From Candidatus Blautia stercoripullorum (GTDB lineage: Bacteria > Bacillota > Clostridia > Lachnospirales > Lachnospiraceae): a stretch of DNA of 52,720 bases. Shown here in pieces: positions 29,697 through 40,048 of this stretch. Within the stretch, counting starts at the first letter, position 1; every line of letters begins with the position of its first letter. The notes under the pieces are model-generated. The model had not been told where the DNA came from and searched no databases. It worked only from the letters and a program-made list of their open reading frames with translations. Location: contig DWUX01000216.1 in assembly GCA_019120545.1 (NCBI GenBank), positions 1 through 52,720 of the forward strand, read 5' to 3'. The position numbers and the translations under genes are program-made.

Positions 29697-29797
29697 ACTT
29701 TTGTCTCCCTTCGATGCTTTTATAGATATCCTAGAAGAAACTTCTCTATTTTCTTCCTATATTTCTATAAAAATTCCGAAAGACAAGAATAAAACTT

Positions 29798-30934
29798 TTA
29801 TATCTCGAAGGAAGCCGAAGCGATAGCGCCCTGCCTCCGGCTCTGATTCGCAATACTGAAAGCTCCGCCATGGAGCTGACATAAAGTCTTGCATATATGA
29901 AGCCCCAGGCCGAAATGTTCTCCGCTGTTTTCCTGTCCCCAGTAGGGCTCTAAAGCCTCCCGAAGGCCGTCCCCGGAAAATCCGGGGCCGTCATCTTCCA
30001 CATAAAGATAGAGATATTCTTTTCCGCCTCTTTTCTCCGTGTCCAGTTCTATCACTATGGAACTTTCCGCATAACGGATAGCATTAGAGAGAAGATTCTC
30101 CAATACTTCCAGCACCAGGTTTTCATCATAATATCCCTGCTTTTCAGCCGGGAAATCACATGCAAGAGACAGCTCCACTTCACCGCCGAAGGACAGGGCT
30201 TCCAGGATTCCCCGGATCTTCCGGCAAAGTCCTTCCAGAGTACTTCTTCTCTTTTCCACCGGATACTCCTCCAGGCTCCTTGCAGATTTCATCGTCTTAC
30301 AAAAGCTGGTCAGCCTTTCCAGCTGCCCGGACATCAATTCCAGCACCTGGACCATTTTTTCGGCATTTACCTTTCCCTGGGGGAGATACCTTGCCAGAAA
30401 TTCCGAATACCCTTTCAGCACGGTAAGAGGTGTCCGCAGATCATGGGCAAAAGCAGCGTTCAGCTTTCTCTGGTTTTCAATGGTCTGCCATAAATCCTCA
30501 TATCTCTCTTCCAGATTTTCACGCATGCTATCCAGAAGACGGCACAGTTCTCCCATTTCATCCCGGCTGTCATATTCCAGCGGAAATCCCAGATTCTGCT
30601 TTCGGAACTCTTCCACTCCTTCCTGAATGATCCTGATGGGTTTCTTCAGCCTGTTATGATAAAACAGCACCAACATCAGGACCATACCTGTTCCCATATA
30701 AATATATCCGGCCCAATGTTCCAGAAAAGTCCAAAATGAAGGCTCCCATTCCGCCATTTCCACGCTGCCTGAGAGCCACATAAATATCCGTCTGTCACTG
30801 ATCCGGTTGGTCAAAATAGTTAAGATCATAGCTATTCCCGAAAAAAAGGCCAGATATACCAGCGCTCCTTTCAGCAGGGACAGATTTCTTACCTTATCTT
30901 GTATCTTCATGATCTGTTCGTCTATCCAATCCAT
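29798..30934 (-). CDS. HAMP-domain sensor histidine kinase
   Basis: AFAHDLRTPLTVLKGYSEFL H-box, NLLSNAIRYA N-box, FGLGLHICKTLCQLHGG G-box. Confidence 0.92.
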   Translation of the reverse strand: MDWIDEQIMKIQDKVRNLSLLKGALVYLAFFSGIAMILTILTNRISDRRIFMWLSGSVEMAEWEPSFWTFLEHWAGYIYMGTGMVLMLVLFYHNRLKKPIRIIQEGVEEFRKQNLGFPLEYDSRDEMGELCRLLDSMRENLEERYEDLWQTIENQRKLNAAFAHDLRTPLTVLKGYSEFLARYLPQGKVNAEKMVQVLELMSGQLERLTSFCKTMKSARSLEEYPVEKRRSTLEGLCRKIRGILEALSFGGEVELSLACDFPAEKQGYYDENLVLEVLENLLSNAIRYAESSIVIELDTEKRGGKEYLYLYVEDDGPGFSGDGLREALEPYWGQENSGEHFGLGLHICKTLCQLHGGAFSIANQSRRQGAIASASFEI

Positions 30935-31593
30935 TTATACCCCACTCCCCATACGGTTTCAATATAATCCTGATCCGCTACAGCCCGGATTTTATTTCGT
31001 ATCCTGCGGATATGCTCCATAATAATACTGTTATCTCCTTCTCCGTCTATTCCTCGTACTTTTTCATAAATCTGTTCTCTGCTGAAAACCTGGCCCGGAT
31101 TCATGGATAAAAACTCTACGATATCAAATTCTGTTTTCGTCAGCCGTATCTCTTGTCCCTGATAACGGATCTGCCGCTGGCTGTAGGAAATAGAAAGCCC
31201 TCTTTCCTGCTCTTTTTGTTCCGCACTCCTCTTTTCTCTGCGCAGATGAGCCATAACTCTGGCTCCAAGCTCTTCTATACTGAAGGGTTTTACAATATAA
31301 TCGTCCCCTCCCATGAGAAAACCGTTGATCCGGTCCTGTTCTTCCACTCTGGCCGTCAGAAACAGGATGGGACAATTCACCTTCTCCCGTATCTGCCTGC
31401 ACACCTCCAGTCCGTCTATATCCGGGAGGCTGATATCCAAAAGAATCAGATCCGGCTGCTCCCCTAGAGCCAGCCTTACGGCTTCCTCCCCTGTGCCGGC
31501 TGTCAGTACCTGATACTCCTGTATTTCAAAATAATCTTTCAATAGCCAGCGGATGCCTTCCTCATCATCTACAATTAAAAGTCTGTATTCCAT
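30922..31593 (-). CDS. OmpR/VanR-type response regulator
   Basis: LLIVDDEEGIRWLL..., DLILLDISLPDIDG, winged-helix C-term VWGVGYKW. Confidence 0.94.
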   Translation of the reverse strand: MEYRLLIVDDEEGIRWLLKDYFEIQEYQVLTAGTGEEAVRLALGEQPDLILLDISLPDIDGLEVCRQIREKVNCPILFLTARVEEQDRINGFLMGGDDYIVKPFSIEELGARVMAHLRREKRSAEQKEQERGLSISYSQRQIRYQGQEIRLTKTEFDIVEFLSMNPGQVFSREQIYEKVRGIDGEGDNSIIMEHIRRIRNKIRAVADQDYIETVWGVGYKWIG

Positions 31594-31830
31594 TTTTTCA
31601 CCCTCTTAAAATGCAGACAGCTGCCAAAGGGCTGACATTTCTGAAACCTTTTGGCAGCTGCCTGAAAATCTTTATTATTATAACGCAAAATTCTCTACGA
31701 AATCTCTATATTTTAATATTTGCTCTGTTTCTTAAATTATGATTTCTTACTATACGCCGTCTTTTTTCCGTGATAAAATGGACTGGAGAAAAAATCCGAA
31801 TCAAACCTGTGAAAAAGGAGAAACAGATCC

Positions 31831-32766
31831 ATGAAAATCGTATTTTTAGACGCCAATACTCTGGGAGAGGACATTGATTATACACCATTCGAAGAATTGG
31901 GAGAAGTGGTAAAATATCCCTTTTCCACCTCTGAAGAAGTTTTTCAGCGTTCTAAGGACGCGGATATCCTTGTGATCAATAAGATCCAGATCAACGAAAA
32001 AACCATCTCTTCTGCAAAGAGACTAAAGCTTGTCTGTGTCACCGGTACAGGCACCAATAACCTTGATAAAGATTATCTGGCCCGCCGTGGTATCCAATGG
32101 AGAAACGTAGCCGGATATTCAACAGAATCCGTGGCCCAGCATACCTTCGCTATGCTTTTCTATCTGCTGGAAGGCCTTCGCTATTATGATGATTATGTAA
32201 AAGAAGGCCGTTATGTCAACGACCGGGAGTTTACCCATTTCAGCCATACCTTCCATGAACTCCAGGGTATGACCTGGGGAATCCTGGGACTTGGAGCCAT
32301 TGGCCGGAGAGTGGCAGACATTGCCGGAATGTTCGGCGCCAAAGTAATCTACTATTCTGCTTCCGGGGCTTCTGCCCAGGAAGGATACTGCCAGGTAGAC
32401 TTTGACACTCTATTAAAAGAGGCGGATATCCTGTCCGTCCATGCGCCGCTGAACCAGTATACAGAAGGACTTATGGATCAAAAGGCCTTTCATAAAATGA
32501 AGTCTTCCGCTATCTTCCTTAATCTGGGAAGAGGGCCTATTGTCCGGGAAGCCGACCTTGTCAAAGCACTGAATGAAGGAGAAATCCAGGCCGCCGGTCT
32601 GGACGTACTGTCCGGCGAGCCTATGGCAGCAGACAGTCCCTTCCTCTCGGTTAAAGATAAAAGCCGTCTGCTGATCACCCCTCACGTTGCCTGGGCTGCA
32701 GTAGAGGCAAGGCAGAGATTGATGAAGATCATTGCCGGCCAGATCAAAGATTTTTTTAAACTATAG
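31831..32766 (+). CDS. D-2-hydroxyacid dehydrogenase (NAD-binding; hydroxypyruvate reductase-like)
   Basis: GLGAIGRRVADIAGMFGAKV, LNLGRGPIVREADLVKALNEGEIQAAGLDVL. Confidence 0.92.
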   Translation: MKIVFLDANTLGEDIDYTPFEELGEVVKYPFSTSEEVFQRSKDADILVINKIQINEKTISSAKRLKLVCVTGTGTNNLDKDYLARRGIQWRNVAGYSTESVAQHTFAMLFYLLEGLRYYDDYVKEGRYVNDREFTHFSHTFHELQGMTWGILGLGAIGRRVADIAGMFGAKVIYYSASGASAQEGYCQVDFDTLLKEADILSVHAPLNQYTEGLMDQKAFHKMKSSAIFLNLGRGPIVREADLVKALNEGEIQAAGLDVLSGEPMAADSPFLSVKDKSRLLITPHVAWAAVEARQRLMKIIAGQIKDFFKL

Positions 32767-32786
32767 TCCGCCGCTTACAGTCTCGT

Positions 32787-32842
32787 AAAAAATCCCGTTT
32801 CTTCTCTGCAGACACTCTGCAAGAGAAAAAACGGGATTTTAT
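32787..32842. terminator. Bidirectional intrinsic terminator
   Basis: aaaaaatcccgtttcttctctgcagacactctgcaagagaaaaaacgggatttt. Confidence 0.8.
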
Positions 32843-32846
32843 AATT

Positions 32847-33090
<244 letters not shown>

Positions 33091-33103
33091 TTTTATTCCT
33101 CCT

Positions 33104-33526
33104 CTACCACTGTTTCCTGAGTTTTTCCAAAAGTTCTTCTACCAGCTGGATCCCGTCTTCCACATCCTCCCGGGTATTCTGGATCCTGGAGTATACCAGA
33201 TAATCGGAAACCGGATCATCAAAGAAAAAATCCGCAAAGGAAAGGAAACTTCCGATCTCCATTCTCAGATCCAGGGACACGGGAACGTCTTTCAGTTCCC
33301 TTTGAAAGCTTTCCAGATCCTTCTTTGCCCGGGTGATCAGCCCTGCGGCTGTTTCCATCCTGGAGTGCTTCATAAATCCTGAAAAAACTCCTCCCCCGAA
33401 AAGATCCAGAAGTCCCCAGTTTTTTGCGCTGTTTAAAGTATCTCTGAGGGTATAGAGGCTTTCCAAAGCTCTCTCTCCTGCTGTCTCTGCCTGTCTTAAT
33501 TCTTGTTTTACTAATCTTTCTGTCAT
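33104..33526 (-). CDS. Conserved hypothetical protein
   Basis: 140 aa ORF with SD (aaggagcgag), downstream of the Mn riboswitch. Confidence 0.7.
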   Translation of the reverse strand: MTERLVKQELRQAETAGERALESLYTLRDTLNSAKNWGLLDLFGGGVFSGFMKHSRMETAAGLITRAKKDLESFQRELKDVPVSLDLRMEIGSFLSFADFFFDDPVSDYLVYSRIQNTREDVEDGIQLVEELLEKLRKQW

Positions 33527-33596
33527 TTTTCTCGCTCCTTCTCATCTGCAAGTTTCTGTGACAGATGTCCGGAGTATTCTGTTTTTATGATAAAAG

Positions 33597-33636
33597 AAAA
33601 AGACTTTTATCATGGCATCTGCCACAATAAAAGTCT
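33597..33636 (-). terminator. Riboswitch-associated intrinsic terminator
   Basis: AAGACTTTTATTGTGGCAGATGCCATGATAAAAGTCTTTTTCTTTT on minus strand; overlaps the 3' strand of aptamer P1. Confidence 0.8.
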
Positions 33637-33724
33637 TGCTATCTCATTTGCTACGGGCGCCTCTCGACACCGGTTGACGATTACAAAACCATCCTTTTGG
33701 GATGTTCAGCTACTCCCTTTCCAT
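33625..33724 (-). promoter_or_regulatory. yybP-ykoY manganese riboswitch
   Basis: Minus-strand GGAAAGGGAGTAGC ... ATCGTCAACCGGTG ... GATAGCAAGACTTTTATTG, matching conserved yybP-ykoY blocks (AAAGGGGAGUAGC / GUCGUCA / GCAAGACCUUU). Confidence 0.85.
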
Positions 33725-33860
33725 TGCTTGCATCAAATTTAGCATATACAGAACTTTCTGTCAAGGGATTGTGAGCATCTTTTCTGGTTTTTCTTAAGAA
33801 TCCGGCTCATGCACAAAGGAAGGATATCAGTCTATAACCTATAAAACCGGAATATCTAAA

Positions 33861-34607
33861 TCACATAAGATTGATATCAATTTTTTTAAGCTTCTCATAC
33901 AAAGCTTCTATATCCGTAGGTTTTTCCTGTATATGATCCATTTCTTTCCTGATTTCCAGCATAGTCTCATCTACATGAGCAATCTCATCTGCACACTCCT
34001 TCAGACGGGCGATCACTTTTTCTGCATGATCTACATTTTTCTTATACTTGATCTGGTGTTCCAGACTCGCCCAGAAATCCATGGCAATAGTTCTGATCTG
34101 TACTTCCGCCTTTATTTCCTTTGTTGACTCAGCAAAAAAGATAGGAACGCTTACGATCAAATGAAGACTTCGATAGCCGTTAGGCTTTGGATTCTTAATA
34201 TAATCCTTTTTCCTGATCAGTTGAATATCATCCTGTTTTGTCAGGGCATCCGCCAGAAGATAAATATCGTCAATATAAGAACATATCACTCGGATCCCTG
34301 CAATATCATTCAAACTGTTCTCTATATTTTCCCGTGTAGGCGGCAGTCCTATCTTGGCCATCTTCTGCAGAATACTCGTCTGACTTTTCAGACGGGTTTC
34401 AATAGTATTGATAGGATTTCTTTTATATCTGACCTCAAATTCTGTGTCCAGGACTTCAAACTTTGTATTGATCTCCTTAATCGCACAGGCATATCCCATC
34501 ATAAGTTCCTTATAGTCCAGAACACCGTCAAGCAGATTCATGGCCTGCCCCATGATGATATTCTTTCCGACTTTTTCCGGCATCTGAAGCCATTTTTTTT
34601 CTTCCAT
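33861..34607 (-). CDS. GTP pyrophosphokinase family protein (RelA/SpoT-domain small alarmone synthetase)
   Basis: RVICSYIDDIYLLADAL, KDYIKNPKPNGYRSLHLIV, EVQIRTIAMDFWASLEHQI; start at MEEKKWL with SD cggaggt. Confidence 0.93.
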   Translation of the reverse strand: MEEKKWLQMPEKVGKNIIMGQAMNLLDGVLDYKELMMGYACAIKEINTKFEVLDTEFEVRYKRNPINTIETRLKSQTSILQKMAKIGLPPTRENIENSLNDIAGIRVICSYIDDIYLLADALTKQDDIQLIRKKDYIKNPKPNGYRSLHLIVSVPIFFAESTKEIKAEVQIRTIAMDFWASLEHQIKYKKNVDHAEKVIARLKECADEIAHVDETMLEIRKEMDHIQEKPTDIEALYEKLKKIDINLM

Positions 34608-34771
34608 AGTTACCTCCGTTCCGGCAATATACGTTCTGTCTCTGTATTCTATCACTATTTTAACGGATGGAAGACAAAGACACAATTAAAATACTCTAAA
34701 AAAATATAAACAATGTTGATACCAGATTAGATAAATTCTGTCCTATTTTTTCTATAATACAAGAACCCCTT

Positions 34772-34882
34772 TCAGGATTCTCTTTTCTTAAAAGCATAAT
34801 AGATCATCTGGATCACAGGCAAAACAGAAATCCCCACTCTCACCAGATAGAGGGCAAAATGACTGATACCTTTCCGTTTCAT
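34772..34882 (-). CDS. Candidate 36-aa single-TM microprotein MKRKGISHFALYLVRVGISVLPVIQMIYYAFKKRES
   Basis: ATG overlaps the stop (ATGA) of an 8-codon GTG ORF (MKKKLLKR) preceded by SD aaaggagggg, directly after the aldo/keto reductase stop. Confidence 0.4.
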   Translation of the reverse strand: MKRKGISHFALYLVRVGISVLPVIQMIYYAFKKRES

Positions 34883-34921
34883 CTTTTTAGCAGTTTTTTC
34901 TTCACTGCGCCTCCCCTCCTT

Positions 34922-36064
34922 TTACCGAAATAATTCTTTCGCCTTCTCCATTCTTTCAACCACATGCACCCCGAATGGACATCTCTCTTCACAGCCGCCG
35001 CAGCCGATGCAGTCCTCTGCATTTGCAGACAGTCCTTCATAGTGAGCCCGGAGACTGGCCGGAATTTCTTTCTGCATCACCGCCAGATCGTAAAGCTTAT
35101 TTACCATGGCAATATCGATCTGAGCAGGGCATGGAGCGCAGTGGCCGCAGTAGGTGCACTGTCCCGAATAGGCATGATGAGGGGCTTTTGCCAGAACTGT
35201 TGCATAGTCTTTCTCTTCTTCCGTAGCGTTCTCATAGCCGGCAGCTTCTTTTACATGTTCCGGAGTATCGCAGCCGGTAAGTATGCTGGCCACAGCCGGT
35301 CTGGTCAGAGCGTAATGGATACACTGGACCGGCGTCAGGGCTACGCCGAAAGGAGAGGTCTTGGAAGAAAACAGTCTTCCTCCGGCATAACCTTTCATAA
35401 CGGTTATACCCACTCCCTGCTGCTCGCAGATCCGGTACAGCTCTGCTCTCTCCGGGTCAATGCCCCCCAGACTTTCTTCATAGTTCTCCGCAAAATATGT
35501 ATTCAGATCTTCACTTGCCGGAAGAAGATCAAAGGCCGGATTAATACTGAACAGAAGCATTTCGATTTCTCCGCTTAAGGCCGCCAGCTTTGCCACTCTG
35601 GGATTGTGGGTACTCATGCCGATATGGCGGATGATCCCTTTTTTCTTCTGCTCCTTCACATAAGCCAGAAATTCTCCTTCCATGATTCTGTGAAACTCTG
35701 CTTCTTCATCTACAAAATGGATCATGCCCAGATCTATATAATCCGTCTGCAGCCGTGTCAGCAGGTCTGAAAATGCCTCTTTTACCTTGTCCATCTCTCT
35801 GGTACGGACATACTGGCCATCCTGCCATGTAGAACCGAAATGTCCCTGGATGATCCATTTCTCCCGTTTCCCCTTCAATGCTTTTCCGATATTTGTGCGC
35901 ACATTCGGCTCAGACATCCAGCAGTCCAGAATGTTGATCCCATAGTCTTCACAGCAGTCAATGACTGCCTTTACTTCTTCTTCGTTGTGACGTTCCAGCC
36001 ATTCGGCTCCAAGGCCGATCTCGCTGACTTTCAGTCCTGTTTTTCCCAGTTCTCTGTATCTCAT
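34922..36064 (-). CDS. Aldo/keto reductase with C-terminal 4Fe-4S ferredoxin-like domain
   Basis: MRYRELGKTGLKVSEIGLG; CTYCGHCAPCP and CIGCGGCEERCPFGV. Confidence 0.92.
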   Translation of the reverse strand: MRYRELGKTGLKVSEIGLGAEWLERHNEEEVKAVIDCCEDYGINILDCWMSEPNVRTNIGKALKGKREKWIIQGHFGSTWQDGQYVRTREMDKVKEAFSDLLTRLQTDYIDLGMIHFVDEEAEFHRIMEGEFLAYVKEQKKKGIIRHIGMSTHNPRVAKLAALSGEIEMLLFSINPAFDLLPASEDLNTYFAENYEESLGGIDPERAELYRICEQQGVGITVMKGYAGGRLFSSKTSPFGVALTPVQCIHYALTRPAVASILTGCDTPEHVKEAAGYENATEEEKDYATVLAKAPHHAYSGQCTYCGHCAPCPAQIDIAMVNKLYDLAVMQKEIPASLRAHYEGLSANAEDCIGCGGCEERCPFGVHVVERMEKAKELFR

Positions 36065-36085
36065 TGTAATACCTCCATCTTACAA

Positions 36086-36245
36086 TCATGCTTTTTTGAA
36101 GCATGTCATCACTTCTTTATTTGGAATTGATACGTATCCGTTTTCGTAGTTCAAAAATCCATAGACGACCATAGCTGAGAATATCTCATTTTTCGTCCGG
36201 AGATTCATAGATGTGGCCGCATATTCTCTTACTTTTTTTCTGCAG
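36086..36245 (-). pseudogene. C-terminal remnant of an AAA-ATPase-like/PD-(D/E)XK (DUF1703-type) protein
   Basis: Minus-strand translation KVREYAATSMNLRTKNEIFSAMVVYGFLNYENGYVSIPNKEVMTCFKKA*. Confidence 0.65.
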
Positions 36246-36249
36246 AATA

Positions 36250-36283
36250 GAAAATCGCCTATACTAAAGTATAGACGATTTTC
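36250..36283. terminator. Hairpin downstream of the GH36-like fragment
   Basis: gaaaatcgcctatactaaagtatagacgattttc. Confidence 0.7.
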
Positions 36284-36327
36284 CTGCTTTTCACAACAAT
36301 ATCCTTTAACAAGAGTTCTATCATCTT

Positions 36328-37825
36328 TCAGTCAAAAGTCAGAGTTAAAATAAGCTTAAACGGCTTTTCCGGCAGCTCAACTATAAATACTTTTTCCTTC
36401 TCATCTGTTTTTCCCCTAAACTCCTGACCATTCACCAGAATTTTCTGTGGCTTTTTCCCGGATATCCATCCTACCCTTCCAGATTCTCCCAGTATCACAG
36501 TGACTCTGTTGCTGCTTTCGTATATATTTTCCACTGCTGTAAATCCTGCATATTTATCCAAAAGTCCCAGGCAGGCGCCATTTTCACCTTCCGGGAGAAT
36601 GACATACCAGCCAAAACCATCCGGCTCCATGGTTCCTTCATATTTTTCATTCCGGTCAAGGGAAAAAGCTTTCTTGCTGAAATAGTCATAAACCCGGTAA
36701 GTATGAGCAACTTCCAGATCGAGAATATCCCCTGGGCAGAAAGAAAAGGGCTGCATCCGGTCTGTGAGATTAAACACTGCCATTCCTCCGGCCTTTTTAT
36801 CGCCATAGGAAGCTATATTATGAAGCTTCAGAACGCCCTCCTTCATAGGATCTGAAAAAATGCAGTCCTGGGCAGGTTTTGCAGAACGGTCCATCATCAG
36901 GATCTTGCCATTCTGATAAGTAAGAGGCTTCAAAATTTCCGGGTCAGTAGCCCCCGGCTTATCACTGACATATACCGGTCCTCCGCTGACGGCTCTCAGC
37001 AGGCTGTGTTTCACGGCATCCTTGTGCATAGTCCAGAACATATCCCAGTCACAGCAGTACAGCTCGTTATGATACAGGGCATTGTATGCGTTCTGGAGAA
37101 GATGTTCCGCAAATCCGCCTTCTTCTTTGTCCGGCACAAAGTCGTCGCTGTTTCTGGAAACGGCAGTTGCCGGCCTTGCCAGGATATTTTCCATCGCCAT
37201 TCCCATACAGTTAATGACCCCTCCGTCCATGCGGGAAGCGCCGCTCTCCAGAGCTTCATTCATTCCCCGTACAGCCTGGGCCAGAGACAGATCATTTTCA
37301 AAATACCAGGTAGCCGAACTCTGTCCGTCTACCTTTACAAAGCTGATACCCTGGCGGTTCAGCAGCTCGTACCAGTCACGGTAAAATTTTTCTCCTGTCA
37401 CAGGGCTTGGAACCAGCTTGCCGCTCACTGTCTGATACAGATAGGGGGCTTCTCTCCGGGCCAGCGGGCTTTCCGGGACAATGCCTCCCCAGAATCCTCC
37501 CAGGGCATGCCAGACGCCCATCCACCGTATCCCGTTATTTTCTTTCAGCTCTTCTGTCATCTTCCGGAAACCTTCGGGAAATTTTTTCCGGTCCGGAGCA
37601 AAATCAGCCAGAAGCTCTTCCTTGTCATCCATGGTCATCCAGCCGTCATCGATCATCATCCATTTTACCGGGACATGTTTTTCAGAGAGTTCTTCCGCTT
37701 TGCGCCGGATTCCCTTTTCGCTGACTTCTCTGTAAAAGGCATCCCAGCTGCACCAGCCCAGATACCGGAACATTTCCGGGATCCGACGTTCTTCCCGGAT
37801 CCGGATCCCTTTATAATCCGCGATT
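36328..37825 (-). pseudogene. Catalytic/C-terminal part of a GH36 (raffinose synthase/Sip1-like alpha-galactosidase) gene; 5' end cut at the ICE junction
   Basis: LGWCSWDAFY at the start of the ORF; coding homology continues in frame upstream of the Met as ADYKGIRIREERRIPE until about 37825. Confidence 0.8.
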
Positions 37826-37843
37826 CATACAAATGCCTTATGT

Positions 37844-38275
37844 ATGGCTTTGTACAAAGAGGAAGCTTTCGATATAAGATACAAAGGCTCTTCTAAAGAA
37901 CTGATTCCTCCCAGGTCTGCGGTCATATCCAGGCAGAGACCCTCTTTCGTTCCGCCGGATATCAATTTGTATACCTTGAACTGGATATGTAAAACTGTTC
38001 TTGAGCTTCCCAAGGAATATCAAGAGGAGCTTCCCACGCTCTTACAATATTTTGATGATATTTATGCGATCCTCTATGCTTCCAGTAAAATCCAATATTA
38101 TGAGCATTGCAATAATATGGCGGACGTTGCAAGGGCATATCTGAAAGATGTTCCCTGGTTTTCGGGCCTCCCGGAAAATGTAAAGCAGTACTTTGATTAT
38201 GAAGGGTTTGGGGAACAGCTTCAATCAGAAAGCAGATATGTATTAGGGGAAAACGGAAGCTTCTGTTTTTCATAG
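37844..38275 (+). pseudogene. ArdA-like antirestriction protein, apparently only C-terminal part
   Basis: LNWICKTVLELPKEYQEELPTLLQYFDDI... ADVARAYLKDVPWFSGLPENVKQYFDYEGFGEQLQ resembles ArdA C-terminal half. Confidence 0.55.
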
Positions 38276-38281
38276 AAAGAA

Positions 38282-38479
38282 GTGCTTCTTATGATTGATA
38301 TGCAGGTCTATATTGCTAATCTGGGAAAGTATAACGAAGGGGAGCTTGTCGGAGCCTGGTTCACACCGCCTGTTGATTATGAAGAAATAGCAGAACAAAT
38401 CGGGTTAAATGAAGAATACGAAGAATATGCAATCCATGATTATGAGCTTCCTTTTACCGAAGATGAGGTAATCGAATGA
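38282..38479 (+). pseudogene. ardA: ArdA antirestriction protein, N-terminal fragment
   Basis: MQVYIANLGKYNEGELVGAWFTPPVDYEEIAEQIGLNEEYEEYAIHDYELPF then EDEVIE*. Confidence 0.85.
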
Positions 38480-39284
38480 CAAAAACTTTTAAAAAATCCC
38501 TTCCCATTTTCCTATTTCTTCCTTTTGCATTGCCGCCGCTACTCTCCTGTTTTTCCTAACCGGAAGGGCGGTACAAGCCGCAGGCCTAGTGGATAATACG
38601 ATAGATTCCTACCACTTGTATTCCAAATATCCTTTGGAAAATTATCAATTAGATTTCTATGTAGACAACTCCTGGAGCTGGCTTCCCTGGAATTGGGGAG
38701 ACGGGATCGGAAAACAATGCTACCGGATATGTGATCCAGCAGGCCTATAAACTGGATTTCATTGACGATATGGCAGATAGTGTCGGACAAGGTATCCAAA
38801 AACTTGCCGGAATCACCAGAAATGGATTTTCAAGTAGCGGTTTCTATGTCGGTTTCCTTCTTCTTTTGATCCTGGCTGTTGGTATCTATGTTGCCTATGC
38901 AGGACTTATCAAACGGGAAATAAACAAAGCTGTCCACGCTGTCGTGAATTTTCTTGTTATTTTCCTGTTATCCTCCTGCTTTATCGCCTATGCTCCTAAT
39001 ACTATAAAAATGGTAAATGAATTTTCTTCTGATATCAGCACTGCCGCCCTTGATTTAGGGACAGGATTAATCGCCCCGGATTCCGAAAGTGAGGACAGTG
39101 TGAGCCTAATAAGAGATACCTTGTTTTCTATCCAGGTAAGGCAGCCATGGCTTCTGCTACAGTTTGGAAGCAGTAACATAGAAGAGCTTGGAGAAGACCG
39201 TGTGGAAGCTCTGCTGTCAATCAGCCCAGCCCTGAATGATGGAAAAGACCGGGAAAATGCTGTAAAGGCGGAAGCGGTAAAGGT
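38476..39284 (+). pseudogene. Tn916 orf15-like conjugal membrane protein with frameshift and internal plus C-terminal deletions
   Basis: VDNTIDSYHLYSKYPLENYQLDFYVDNSWSWLPWNWGDGIGK | ATGYVIQQAYKLDFIDDMADSVGQ... KDRENAVKAE |. Confidence 0.85.
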
Positions 39285-40031
39285 TCTGATGTCATGCAGG
39301 CCAGCGAATCCCTGGGCCTCCCTCCTAACACTTCAGGAACAGACGAATCTATCCGCCAGGGCTGCCGCTACCTGTCCAGCCTGATCCAGTCTGTAAACGC
39401 CAGGGAATGTGATATAAACACCGCTATACAGGCCTATAATTTCGGCGGCCAATATATCAGCTATGTATCGGATAATGGAAAAAAGCACAGTTATAATCTA
39501 GCTGAAAACTTTGCAAAAGAAAAATCCGGGGGAAGAACAGTCACATACACAAACCCCATTGCTGTTGCCAGAAATGGCGGCTGGCGGTATGCCTATGGCA
39601 ATCAATTTTATGTGGAAATCGTCAGCCAATATCTGGCTGTGGAAAGTTTTGATAATGAGACTGTGCAGATCATCATGAATGAAGCCTTGAAATATGAGGG
39701 CTGGAAATATGTATATGGCGGTGCTAATCCCAATACGTCCTTTGATTGCAGCGGTCTGACACAGTGGTGTTACGCAAAGGCCGGGATCAGCCTCCCCCGT
39801 ACAGCACAAGCACAATATGACGCAACCCAGCACATTTCCATGTCAGAGGCCAGGCCTGGAGATTTAGTCTTTTTCCACAGTACCTATAATGCAGGAGATT
39901 ATGTTACCCATGTAGGAATCTATGTATCCCCTACAAAAATGTATCATGCCGGTTCCTCCGGTATCGGATATGCTGATCTGACTTCCAGTTATTATCAGCA
40001 ACATCTGATTGGGGCCGGAAGGATCAAATAA
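39285..40031 (+). pseudogene. Tn916 orf14-like lysozyme/NlpC-P60 protein, N-terminally truncated
   Basis: DVMQASESLGLPPNTSGTDESIRQG... plus NlpC/P60 YVYGGANPNTSFDCSGLTQWCY. Confidence 0.85.
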
Positions 40032-40048
40032 TAGAAAGAAGGTTAAAA

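Noticed and set aside
37006-37896. 296-aa plus-strand ORF over the GH36 fragment
   Set aside because: Antisense to GH36 catalytic coding; no domain signal.
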